This document shows, one piece after another, positions 1-7,339 of a stretch of 7,860 nucleotides of DNA. Numbering within the stretch: the first letter of the stretch is position 1; every line of letters starts with the position of its first letter. Source of the DNA: Planctomycetota bacterium. Its GTDB lineage: Bacteria; Planctomycetota; UBA11346. The position numbers and the translations under genes are program-made. The notes beneath the pieces are model-generated. The model was not told the origin of the DNA. It ran no database searches and was given only the letters and a program-made list of their open reading frames with translations. The stretch covers positions 1 through 7,860 of the forward strand of contig JACDEC010000127.1 in the NCBI GenBank assembly GCA_013816645.1, read 5' to 3'.

Positions 1-1
1 C

Positions 2-223
2 CTGCAAAGCGTGCTGGTCACCCTGGCGCAGCTGAGCCCGGCCGATCTCGGCGCCTGGCTGACCGCCTTCCGCGCCGCGGGCAATCCCTGGCGCATCGCC
101 GAACTGCAGTGCGCCCACCACGCGGCGGCGCCCGGCGCACAGCCGGCCGGCGCTGCGCTCGACAGCAACCGCTACACGGTTAGCGTGCTGCTCCACGCGC
201 CGTACCTCGAGGATCCACCATGA
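2..223 (+). CDS. 3' end of an unrecognised protein (partial)
   Basis: This reading frame is open from the window edge and ends at the TGA at 221-223, so the 73 visible codons are a C-terminal fragment. A GTG at 11-13 exists, but nothing marks it as the true start. The visible part has a helical stretch (LSPADLGAWLTAFRAAG), then 'NPWRIAELQC', an Ala/Gly/Pro linker, and an ending of the form 'NRYTVSVLLHAPYLEDPP'. A helix plus a strand with alternating hydrophobic residues near the C-terminus is loosely like the periplasmic ends of PilO/GspM-type secretion and pilus assembly proteins. That is a fold-level impression only. The stop overlaps the next gene's start (ATGA), which implies co-transcription and translational coupling with the TPR lipoprotein. 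The coding status is secure from codon use and the overlap; the function is not known. Confidence 0.7.
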   Translation: MQSVLVTLAQLSPADLGAWLTAFRAAGNPWRIAELQCAHHAAAPGAQPAGAALDSNRYTVSVLLHAPYLEDPP

Positions 224-816
224 CCCGCGCGCCGCTGACCGTCCTCGTCCTGCTGGCCCTAACCGTCGCGGTCCTCGGCCTGGCCGGATGCGGCGCGACC
301 GCGCGCGGGCCCTACGCCCCCGACGCCCAGCAGCGCCGCGACATCCACAAGGCCGAAGCCACCTACCAGAAGGCGCTGGCCGAACTGGCGGACGGGGATC
401 GCAAGGATGCCGAGCAGCTGCTGCGCGAGACCCTGGGCTTCGATCTCTACCACGGACCCGCGCACAATAACCTCGGCGTGCTGCTGCTCGAGCAGGACCG
501 GCTCTACGACGCCTCGGAGGAGTTCCAGTGGGCGCGCAAGCTGCTGCCCGGCCATCCCGAACCGCGCGTCAATCTGGCGATCGCGCTCGAGCGTGGCGGC
601 AAGCATGCTGATGCGATCGAGGCGGCGAAGGCGGCGTTGGAAGTGCAGCCGGGGCATCTCGGGGCGATCAAGGCGATTGCGCTGATATCGGTGACTGAGC
701 GGATGACGGATGATGGCACGGTGGCGCATCTGGATGCGATTGTGGAGCGGGCGCCGGAGGCGCAGTGGCGGGAATGGGCGCGGGGGGAAAAAGTGCGGCT
801 GGAGGGGGCGCGGTAG
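220..816 (+). CDS. TPR-repeat lipoprotein
   Basis: The product has 198 residues. Residues 1-23 form a lipoprotein signal peptide: a short basic start, a hydrophobic core (residues 8-22), and the lipobox L-A-G-C with the acylated cysteine at position 24. The mature protein should be membrane-anchored on the periplasmic side. Three consecutive tetratricopeptide repeats follow at about residues 46-79, 80-113 and 114-147. TPR signature positions are visible, for example 'AHNNLGVLLLEQDRLYDASEEF' split over helices A and B of the second repeat. A helical tail ends in 'WREWARGEKVRLEG'. TPR lipoproteins act as scaffolds for protein complexes such as pilus or secretion machinery; the partner here is unknown. 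ATG 220 is chosen because it overlaps the upstream stop and gives an exact signal peptide. From memory, the central repeat resembles planctomycete TPR proteins. Codon use changes sharply from about position 601 (see findings). Confidence 0.88.
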   Translation: MTRAPLTVLVLLALTVAVLGLAGCGATARGPYAPDAQQRRDIHKAEATYQKALAELADGDRKDAEQLLRETLGFDLYHGPAHNNLGVLLLEQDRLYDASEEFQWARKLLPGHPEPRVNLAIALERGGKHADAIEAAKAALEVQPGHLGAIKAIALISVTERMTDDGTVAHLDAIVERAPEAQWREWARGEKVRLEGAR

Positions 817-838
817 CCAAGAACGGCACAGAAGGGGG

Positions 839-867
839 TTGAAATCTAAACGCCCTGTCCCGATTTT
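839..867 (+). promoter_or_regulatory. Weak candidate promoter before the RHS gene
   Basis: The 103-base gap 817-919 is visibly more AT-rich than the genes around it and is the only place for a promoter for the giant gene. TTGAAA at 839-844 matches a -35 hexamer in five of six positions. After 17 bases, GATTTT at 862-867 matches a -10 hexamer in only three of six. A weak 5-bp inverted repeat (CTAAA 846-850, TTTAG 865-869) overlaps it. No hairpin with a T-run is present, so I see no intrinsic terminator for the upstream operon, and read-through from it is possible. Confidence 0.2.
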
Positions 868-910
868 AGGCATTGACCGGCCTGGGCTGCAACCTACACC
901 CGCCCACCCC

Positions 911-914
911 GGAG
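911..914 (+). promoter_or_regulatory. Ribosome binding site of the RHS gene (GGAG)
   Basis: GGAG lies 5 bases before ATG 920. This site decides the start. The frame is open back to 710, but the upstream extension overlaps the TPR gene and encodes an arginine/tryptophan-rich, non-protein-like stretch. ATG 920 opens directly into a good Sec signal peptide. Confidence 0.7.
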
Positions 915-919
915 TCTTC

Positions 920-982
920 ATGCACCAGTTGTTCCTGATCGTTATCGTGCTCGCCGCATTGTTTGCTCCACTGTCTGGCTCG
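920..982 (+). other. Sec signal peptide of the RHS protein
   Basis: The first 21 codons give a short N-region (MHQ), an uninterrupted hydrophobic stretch (LFLIVIVLAALFAPL), and a small-residue cleavage region S-G-S before VCPS. There is no PAAR domain, VgrG-like region or T6SS adaptor at this end. The lipobox rule fails at the -1 position (valine before C23), so signal peptidase I is more likely than II. Confidence 0.75.
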
Positions 983-3900
983 GTTTGCCCGTCAAATCAT
1001 GGAGGGTCTCCGACCTGCTCCTTCGCTGGCTCAGAATTGACCATGATGAATGGAGCATGGATATTTAATAATTATACCTACAATGAGCAGACGAATTCTT
1101 GCGGCTGGATATGGGATTGCCCTGGGGACCCGGGCAATGCGTGCTCACTCGGAATTGACCATGATACGAACCAATGGTCGTTCAATCTGATCATGCTGTC
1201 GACGGGAGACAGCTCAAACCCTGCGATTTCGGATGCAGGCGGTGTGCTCTCAGGAACATCGGGACCACTCAAAGGGTACGAAGGCTCACCTGGTGAGATG
1301 AACTTTGGTGAAGCCACTTTTGGGGGCAATTGTGGCAGCGGTGGAAGCGGGGGAGCACCGTTACCGGATATTCCAGGATCTGATTGCGGACCGATCGATT
1401 GTCCGCCGGCGAGCCCGGTTGCAGGGGCTGGCTCTTCGGCCGCGGGCGCTGCGACCACCCCGGGAAATAGCGGTAGTGGTTCAGTAAATCCCGCCACCGG
1501 ATCGGTCAATGTCGTCGAACAGGGCATCATCGGCGCTGGGTTCGGCGGTTGGGGCCACCGGCTGGTGTGGTCGAATCAGACCGTTGGCGTTGACGCTACG
1601 CTCACCCCCAAATGGACCGTCGAGGAATTCCCGTCGCTGCGTGCCGAATCAGGGGTGACCGTGGTCAAAGGCGCCGGTTCCAAGGCCTTCGCGTTCGATG
1701 CCGCTGGCAAGTCGACGCGACACAATAGTGAGCGCATCGTCACCTTGCCGAGCGGCGACCGCCGCTTCGAGGACACCAAGGGCAATGTGTCCATCTTTTA
1801 TGGTACCGAGACGACGGTCGACATCGCGATCCGCGGTAAGCTCAAGCAGTTCATCGCCGCCGGTGGTGACGCGACCGCCATCCAGTATGTCGGCGCGAAC
1901 CCGGTGCGGGTCGAGCGAGTCGATGCCGGCGCGGGTATCACCCAGGCGTGGGTCTACGCGTACATCGTGGGGGGCGTCAACGACGGCATGATCCAGTCCG
2001 TACGCTTCGAGATCGTCAATGGCGCGGCCACCTCGGTGGTGCGCGAGATCGTCTACGACTATTACACGGGCACGGGCGGCGCGGATGAAGGCGGGGGCGC
2101 TGGCCAGGTCGCGCGCGCGACGGTGAAGGATGCTGCGGGCGCGACCCTCGATCGCACCCTGTATCGCTATTACCGCGTCGGCTTGACTCAGATCCGCTCG
2201 GTGGTGCGGGGACGGCAATACGATCGTTTGGCCGCCACTGTCGACCCCATGGCTTGTTCCGATGCCCAGGCCGAGGCCTTCGCTGACCTCTACTTCGAGT
2301 ACGACGCGTCGAATCGCGTTTCCGCCAAGCGAGAACTCGGCGCGGGCTGCACGTGCAGTGGGTCGACTGGTCAGGGCATGTTCAAGTACAGCTACGTCAC
2401 CAGCACCCATCCCGCCGACTCGAATACTTGGCGCACCATGACCACGGAACTGCTGCCGGACGGCACCGACGCCATTGATACCGACAACGACCGCACGATC
2501 ACGTTTTCGAATGCGGGTGGCCAGCCCGTGTTGGAGGTCCGGCGCGAACAGTCGACCGCGAAGGAGTGGATTACCGCCTATCGCTATGATGCGGTTGGGC
2601 GCCTGTTGTGGACAGTGCATCCGTCGGCGATGACCGGCTATACTGAAACCATAGCGGATCTGATGGGTCCTCATGAGGGCGCATTCCGCTTCGTCGCTGA
2701 CGCCGTGGGCCTCATCGAGACTCTCGAGTACGGGAGCGCGACCACGGCGACCACCACCACGGCTGGCGATGTCATCGGTTACGTCAAGCGTCGCGGTGTT
2801 CGCAACGGTGAACTTTCAACGCTGGTGCCGATCGAGGATATCACCTACATCGCGCATACAGACGGAACGGGCGCAACGATCTACCTGCCTGCGCAGACTA
2901 CGACCTACCGCAACAGCAACGGAACCGGCGCGCGGGTGACGGCCTATACCTATACCTGGCAAGGATCCTCGAATCGGCCGTTGAGCCGTACCGTAACCTA
3001 CCCAATGGTTCCGACCTCTCAGAATGGCTACGGCGTCTCGGTCAGCGAGACGGAAGTCTACGACCTGTTCGGGAACGTACGGTGGCGTCGCGATGGCGGC
3101 GGTTATCTGCATTACTCGGAGCGCGATCTCGCCACCGGTAGTGTGAGCAAATCCATCACCGCCGTCGCCACCCTTAGTTCCAGCGATTTCACCGGGCTGC
3201 CCGAGGGCTGGGAGTTCACGTCTCTCGATGCCCCGCCTCTGCACCTGCTCACCGAGTATCGTCTCGACCTGCTTGGGCGCACCACGCGGCGCATCGATCC
3301 CGACGGCACCGCCAGCTACACCGTCTATCGCGACGCCCAATTCGAAGTGCGCAGCTATCCCGCCTGGAATCCGGCGACCAATCGGCCGACTGGCCCGACC
3401 ATAGTGTCGCGTGATGACCGGCTCGGTTCCTACCGCGAGCGTCTGACCATGGACGCGGCCCCCGCGATCGCCGGCGGCGAACCGACCGGCACCGAGGCGA
3501 TCTCGGGCCTGTGGTCGGTCGAGCGCGAGCACCTCGACAACGGCGGCCGGGTGGTCAACCGCGACACCTATATCGATCTCGCCGGGCTGAGCTACACCAC
3601 GGCGGCGAGCCTGGGCACGCTCAATACCCACTTCTACCGCACCGGGTACTTCTACGACAAGCGCGGCCGCGAGGCCCGCGTCCAGGACGCCCAGGGCACG
3701 ATCACCCGCCTCGAGTACGACGGCATGGACCGCCTGGTGAGCCGCTGGACCGGTACCGACGACACCCCGACCAGCGGGTTCTGGTCGCCAACCAACACCG
3801 CCGGCACCAACGTCGAGAAGGTGCTCGAGCAGCACTACGACCTCGACCTGGTCGGTGACGGGATGCTCACCAGCAGCATCGCCTTCGCCAACGCCAGCGC

Positions 3901-6900
3901 GAGCTACTCCACGCACCACCGCTACGACTTCCGCCACCGCCTGACCGTCAGCCGCGGTCCGGACAACGTCGCGGTGCGCCGCACCTACGACAACGAGGGC
4001 TGCGTCACCCTGAGCGAGACCTTCGCCGACGCCAATCTCGACTTCGTGCCCGCCGCGGCCGAGCTGCGCGGCAAGAGCGAGTCCGAATGCGACGAGCGCG
4101 GCCGGCCCTGGCGCACGGCGGTGTACGAGGTCGATCCCGCCACCGGCACAGTCGCCGACAAGCTGCAGACCGTGCAGTGGTACGACCGCCGCGGCAACGT
4201 GGTCAAGACGCGCAGCGCCAACCAACTGCTGCGCAAGCAGCGTTACGACGGCGCCGGCCGACAGGTGCGCAGCTACATCAGCGTCGACGACGCCGAGACC
4301 ACCTACACCGACGCCGCCAGCGTGTCCGGCGACAAGGTTATCGAGCAGGTCGCCACCATCTACGACTTGGCGAGCCGCCCGGTCGCCACCACCAGCTTCC
4401 GCCGCCACGACGACGACGCCGCCTCGACCAGCGAGTTGGCGGCCAACGGCGCGCTGCTCGCCTGCGCGGTGCGCTGGTACGACCGTGCCGGACGCCCGAT
4501 CGGATCCGCCGACTACGGCCGCGACGATGGCGCCACCCGCTACCTGTGGTCCACCGGCGGCGCGCTGATCGACAGCGACGGCGATGGTCTGCCCGACGAG
4601 GCCGAGAACGCTCCGCGCCTGCCCAACACCTCCAATGATTGGCTCGCCACCGCCATCACCTACGACGCCGGCGGCCGTGCCTACCGCAGCACCGACAACC
4701 TCGGTCGGGTAACGGAATCCCGCTTCGACGCGGCCGGACGGGTCCGTGCCACGGTCGAGAACCGCATCGACGGCGTGCCGACCGAGACCGAGACCGACAG
4801 CGATCGCCTCACCGAATACCTGTTCGGGCCCGGCTGGCGCCTGCAGACCCTGCGCGCGCATAACGCCAAGGGCCTCGGCCAAGGAGTCGAGATCCAGGAC
4901 ACACGTTACCTCTACGAATCTACGCTCAACGCGGGCTGGGCGACCAGCACGATCTATCCGGACTCGGTCGATGCCACCTCGGCGGGCACCGACCATGTGA
5001 AGTGCAGCTACGACCGCCTCGGCCGGATGACCACCTGCACCGACCAACGGAGCACCGTGCGCACCATCGCCTACGACACTGCCGGGCGCTTCCTCAGCGA
5101 TGTGGTCACCACCCTGGGCACCGGGGTCGACGGCGCGATCCGCCGCATCGAAGGCGCCTACGATTCGCTGTCGCGGCCGCTGACCGTCACCAGTCGCAAC
5201 GCCGTCGGCGCTACGGCGACCGTGGTCAACCAGGTGAAGTGGACTTACGGCGCCTGGGGCACCATCAGCAAATTCCAGCAGAACAACGTCGGCGTCGTCG
5301 CCACCACCTCACCCGGCGTCACCTACGGCTTCGCCGATGGGGCGACGGGGGGACTGGCCAAGCATGTGCGCCCGGTGTCGCTGACCTATCCCAACGGGCG
5401 GGTGATCCATTACCTGTACCCCGCTGCCGCCAGCATTGGCGACCGCCTCGACCGCCTCGACCGCATCGCCGAGGATCTCAGCGGCACCGTGGTCGACGCC
5501 AAGTATGCCTTCGCCGGCGCCGGCACGGTGGTGCGCGTCGAGCATCCCGCGGTCACCGGTGGTCTGACCCTCGATTACCGCGTGGGCGGCGCCGACAGCG
5601 GCTTCGACCGCTTCGGCCGGATCATCGATCAGCGCTGGCGCAACACCGCCGGCACCACCGAGGTCGACCGCACGTTGTACACCTACGACCGCGCCAGCCG
5701 CAAGATCACGGCCGATCGGGTTTGGACCGGCTCGCCGACCAACACCGACGAGCAGTTCGCCTACGACGGTCTCGACCGGCTCGCCCGCTACGACCGCGGC
5801 ACGCTGACCGCCGGCGCCATCGCCGACGCGGCCACCACCTTCAACCAGCGCTGGCGCGAACCCGGCGGCGGCGCTCTGCTCGATTCGCTCGGCAACTGGC
5901 GCACCTGGCAGGCCGACGCCGACGGCGGCGCCAACGCCTGGGTGGCGCAGACCCGGGCGCACAACAGCGCCAACGAGATCGACGTCGACAATACCCACGG
6001 CAACGTTGCGGGGGCCGCGATCGCCAGCGGCACGCCGGCGTCGAACTGGTTCGATCCGACCTACGACGCTGCGGGCAACCTGCTCACCGGTCCGAAGCCA
6101 GGGGCAGAGACCACCAGCCAGTCATACACCTGGGACGCCTGGAATCGCCTCAGGAACATCCCGGGCGCTGGAAAATATCAATACGACGGCCTTGGCCGCC
6201 GGGTGCAGCGTTTGATCAGCGGCGTGACCGTCGACTTCTATTACGACGATGCCTGGCGAGAACTCGAGTCTCGGCAGGGGTCGACCATCAAGGAGCAGCA
6301 CGTCTGGGACCTGCGCTACATCGACGCGCCGGTCCTGCGCTGGCGGGATACCGCGGCAGCGGGGGTGTTGGATGAGAAGCAGTTCTATGTCCAGGATGCC
6401 AGCTTTAATGTCACAGCGATGCTGAGCCCGGCGGGGACGGTGGTTGAGCGGTTCCGTTATGATCCCTACGGGAAGCGGAGCATCTTTGCGGCGAATGGGA
6501 CCACGGTCAGGGCGACGAGTAGCTATGTGGTGAACTATGGATTCACCGGGCGGTACCACGACGCTGAAAGCGGGTTGATGTACTTCCGCACGCGCATGCA
6601 CGACACGGGCCTTGGTCGGTTCTTAAATCGCATGCCATGGGCGAACGACGACATGTCCCGCTTCAGGGCGCATGCGTCCATGGATCAGGGTTGGGCCGCG
6701 CTGTTTGATCGGGTGCTTTCAGAGGCGATTGGGAACTACATCCAAGGGCGCATGGGCCTGTATGACTTCATGTCGCAAGACCCAGTCAACTCACTTGAGC
6801 CGTTCAGCGTGCGAGTCTTCCCCAGGGTTACGCCTGCACCTCCGCTGCCTCGCCCTCCCTTCCTGGCACCGCGTATTGGACCCGCCCCGGGAACCGCCGC

Positions 6901-7339
6901 TCCACAAAGTGGTCTGCCAAATACGGGCGCTTTCCGGGTGCCTCAGGGACTGCAGCCAAACCCAAACCGAAATGGACCCGATGGCTCAAACTGGGGGCGC
7001 TGGGAATATGATCCATCCAGATCGCCAACTCCTTATCGATGGAAGGATTACTGGCGTTACGATCGCGCTAAGCCAGGTGAGCCTGGGTGCCAGGGCCGCG
7101 ATCATCAACATTGGTGGGACCCGGCATTAGGACGCATTCCGCGCCACAGGCCAAACGACGATCCCAATTTTATGCCCCCTCCCATCCCTCCGCCGCCCGC
7201 CGTCCCTCACGGGGCTCCGCCGCCCCCAGGTATCTACCCTCTCGTGCCATCGAGCGAGCCCGGTTTCTTTGACTGGTTACGTAATCTACTTCCGGAGCCA
7301 GACCCAGCGCCCATGTTCGATAGAGGAGTGATGTCATAA
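920..7339 (+). CDS. Sec-exported giant RHS/YD-repeat protein, probable polymorphic toxin
   Basis: The product has 2139 residues. Residues 1-21 are a signal peptide with probable cleavage near 'LSGS-VCPS'. C23 is preceded by valine, so it is not a proper lipobox. Residues 22-190 are Gly/Ser/Pro-rich with eight cysteines (23, 33, 61, 67, 75, 138, 156, 161). 'NPATGSVNV' near residue 190 matches the entry motif of RHS shells. About two dozen YD motifs follow, from FEYDASNRV (Y461) to FRYDPYGKR (Y1847), for example QRYDGAGRQV and YQYDGLGRRV. The RHS-associated core is clear at 1847-1901 (YDPYG, GFTGRYHDAESGLMYF, GLGRF). Its end is altered: extra residues precede 'GLYDFMSQDPVNSLEPF', and the usual DPxG reads EPF. 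Residues 1963-2139 form the variable C-terminus. RHS shells encapsulate a C-terminal toxin; this one would leave by Sec. The gene directly downstream looks like its immunity partner. A purely structural surface role remains possible. Confidence 0.93.
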   Translation: MHQLFLIVIVLAALFAPLSGSVCPSNHGGSPTCSFAGSELTMMNGAWIFNNYTYNEQTNSCGWIWDCPGDPGNACSLGIDHDTNQWSFNLIMLSTGDSSNPAISDAGGVLSGTSGPLKGYEGSPGEMNFGEATFGGNCGSGGSGGAPLPDIPGSDCGPIDCPPASPVAGAGSSAAGAATTPGNSGSGSVNPATGSVNVVEQGIIGAGFGGWGHRLVWSNQTVGVDATLTPKWTVEEFPSLRAESGVTVVKGAGSKAFAFDAAGKSTRHNSERIVTLPSGDRRFEDTKGNVSIFYGTETTVDIAIRGKLKQFIAAGGDATAIQYVGANPVRVERVDAGAGITQAWVYAYIVGGVNDGMIQSVRFEIVNGAATSVVREIVYDYYTGTGGADEGGGAGQVARATVKDAAGATLDRTLYRYYRVGLTQIRSVVRGRQYDRLAATVDPMACSDAQAEAFADLYFEYDASNRVSAKRELGAGCTCSGSTGQGMFKYSYVTSTHPADSNTWRTMTTELLPDGTDAIDTDNDRTITFSNAGGQPVLEVRREQSTAKEWITAYRYDAVGRLLWTVHPSAMTGYTETIADLMGPHEGAFRFVADAVGLIETLEYGSATTATTTTAGDVIGYVKRRGVRNGELSTLVPIEDITYIAHTDGTGATIYLPAQTTTYRNSNGTGARVTAYTYTWQGSSNRPLSRTVTYPMVPTSQNGYGVSVSETEVYDLFGNVRWRRDGGGYLHYSERDLATGSVSKSITAVATLSSSDFTGLPEGWEFTSLDAPPLHLLTEYRLDLLGRTTRRIDPDGTASYTVYRDAQFEVRSYPAWNPATNRPTGPTIVSRDDRLGSYRERLTMDAAPAIAGGEPTGTEAISGLWSVEREHLDNGGRVVNRDTYIDLAGLSYTTAASLGTLNTHFYRTGYFYDKRGREARVQDAQGTITRLEYDGMDRLVSRWTGTDDTPTSGFWSPTNTAGTNVEKVLEQHYDLDLVGDGMLTSSIAFANASASYSTHHRYDFRHRLTVSRGPDNVAVRRTYDNEGCVTLSETFADANLDFVPAAAELRGKSESECDERGRPWRTAVYEVDPATGTVADKLQTVQWYDRRGNVVKTRSANQLLRKQRYDGAGRQVRSYISVDDAETTYTDAASVSGDKVIEQVATIYDLASRPVATTSFRRHDDDAASTSELAANGALLACAVRWYDRAGRPIGSADYGRDDGATRYLWSTGGALIDSDGDGLPDEAENAPRLPNTSNDWLATAITYDAGGRAYRSTDNLGRVTESRFDAAGRVRATVENRIDGVPTETETDSDRLTEYLFGPGWRLQTLRAHNAKGLGQGVEIQDTRYLYESTLNAGWATSTIYPDSVDATSAGTDHVKCSYDRLGRMTTCTDQRSTVRTIAYDTAGRFLSDVVTTLGTGVDGAIRRIEGAYDSLSRPLTVTSRNAVGATATVVNQVKWTYGAWGTISKFQQNNVGVVATTSPGVTYGFADGATGGLAKHVRPVSLTYPNGRVIHYLYPAAASIGDRLDRLDRIAEDLSGTVVDAKYAFAGAGTVVRVEHPAVTGGLTLDYRVGGADSGFDRFGRIIDQRWRNTAGTTEVDRTLYTYDRASRKITADRVWTGSPTNTDEQFAYDGLDRLARYDRGTLTAGAIADAATTFNQRWREPGGGALLDSLGNWRTWQADADGGANAWVAQTRAHNSANEIDVDNTHGNVAGAAIASGTPASNWFDPTYDAAGNLLTGPKPGAETTSQSYTWDAWNRLRNIPGAGKYQYDGLGRRVQRLISGVTVDFYYDDAWRELESRQGSTIKEQHVWDLRYIDAPVLRWRDTAAAGVLDEKQFYVQDASFNVTAMLSPAGTVVERFRYDPYGKRSIFAANGTTVRATSSYVVNYGFTGRYHDAESGLMYFRTRMHDTGLGRFLNRMPWANDDMSRFRAHASMDQGWAALFDRVLSEAIGNYIQGRMGLYDFMSQDPVNSLEPFSVRVFPRVTPAPPLPRPPFLAPRIGPAPGTAAPQSGLPNTGAFRVPQGLQPNPNRNGPDGSNWGRWEYDPSRSPTPYRWKDYWRYDRAKPGEPGCQGRDHQHWWDPALGRIPRHRPNDDPNFMPPPIPPPPAVPHGAPPPPGIYPLVPSSEPGFFDWLRNLLPEPDPAPMFDRGVMS
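4028..4063 (+). other. Calcium-loop-like segment 1 in the YD shell
   Basis: Residues 1037-1048 read DANLDFVPAAAE. This follows the pattern D-x-[D/N]-x-D-x-[L/V]-P-x-x-A-E, which matches the second segment at 4571-4606. Oxygen-bearing side chains at loop positions 1, 3, 5 and 12 are the layout of EF-hand or thrombospondin type 3 calcium loops. Here the glycine at position 6 is replaced by phenylalanine, so binding may be weak or lost. Confidence 0.4.
4571..4606 (+). other. Calcium-loop-like segment 2 in the YD shell
   Basis: Residues 1218-1229 read DSDGDGLPDEAE, the classic D-x-D-x-D-G-L-P-D-x-x-E loop of thrombospondin type 3 and EF-hand-like calcium sites in exported bacterial proteins. It lies between the YD motifs WYDRAGRPI and ITYDAGGRAY, so it is an insert in the shell and not part of a repeat unit. 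Calcium binding is inferred from the motif alone. Confidence 0.6.
5441..5467 (+). repeat. Three 9-bp tandem units inside the RHS gene
   Basis: GACCGCCTC occurs at 5441-5449 and 5450-5458, followed by GACCGCATC at 5459-5467 with one mismatched base. The copies keep frame and encode DRL-DRL-DRI. This looks like simple local slippage duplication in GC-rich coding DNA, with no sign of a regulatory role. Confidence 0.7.
6806..7336 (+). other. Variable C-terminal region of the RHS protein, candidate toxin domain of unknown family
   Basis: These are residues 1963-2139, everything after the last core motif. There are three parts. Residues 1966 to about 2005 are a proline-rich linker (APPLPRPPF). Residues 2021-2084 are a compact aromatic and basic stretch with W2025, W2028, W2041, W2045, a lone C2057, and D2061-H-Q-H-W-W-D2067 followed by R2075-H-R2077. 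Residues 2086-2104 are a second proline run, followed by a short tail with an amphipathic 'FFDWLRNLL'. The middle part is the likely folded domain. Clustered His/Asp/Arg would suit a metal- or acid-base-dependent nuclease, but I recognise no family and assign no activity. Its place between the RHS core and a small AT-rich gene is the position of polymorphic toxin tips. Confidence 0.5.
7323..7328 (+). promoter_or_regulatory. Ribosome binding site of the immunity-like gene (GAGGAG)
   Basis: GAGGAG lies inside the last codons of the RHS gene, 11 bases before ATG 7340, which is at the long end of the usual range. Its presence inside the upstream reading frame means the small gene can be translated by ribosomes finishing the RHS message or by fresh initiation. 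Confidence 0.6.

Noticed and set aside
846..869. Terminator between the TPR lipoprotein and the RHS gene
   Set aside because: The inverted repeat CTAAA/TTTAG has a 5-bp stem and a 14-base loop with no T-run, too weak for termination.
710..919. Extending the RHS protein upstream to ATG 710
   Set aside because: The 70 extra residues overlap the TPR gene in another frame, are Arg/Trp/Gly-rich without a domain, and would bury the signal peptide. GGAG and ATG 920 explain the start better.
259..921. 220-codon open frame on the - strand over the TPR gene
   Set aside because: Its product is Arg/Leu/Pro-rich without recognisable domains, and it overlaps a lipoprotein gene with an exact lipobox and TPRs.
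1649..2674. 341-codon open frame on the - strand
   Set aside because: It is antisense to the RHS shell with no motif or ribosome site. It is the same GC-rich shadow effect.
2816..5047. 743-codon open frame on the - strand
   Set aside because: It lies wholly within the RHS gene in high-GC DNA, and its product is a Val/Gly/Ala-rich string with no motif. It is a mirror of the YD repeats.
5002..6375. 457-codon open frame in another + frame
   Set aside because: The product is an Arg/His-rich, low-complexity shadow of the RHS frame with no ribosome site. The RHS frame shows clear YD motifs throughout.
6672..7130. 152-codon + frame overlapping the RHS tip, as a possible separate toxin or antitoxin
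   Set aside because: The product is Arg/Ser/Cys-rich without a plausible fold or ribosome site, and the RHS frame continues from the core motifs through the same DNA.
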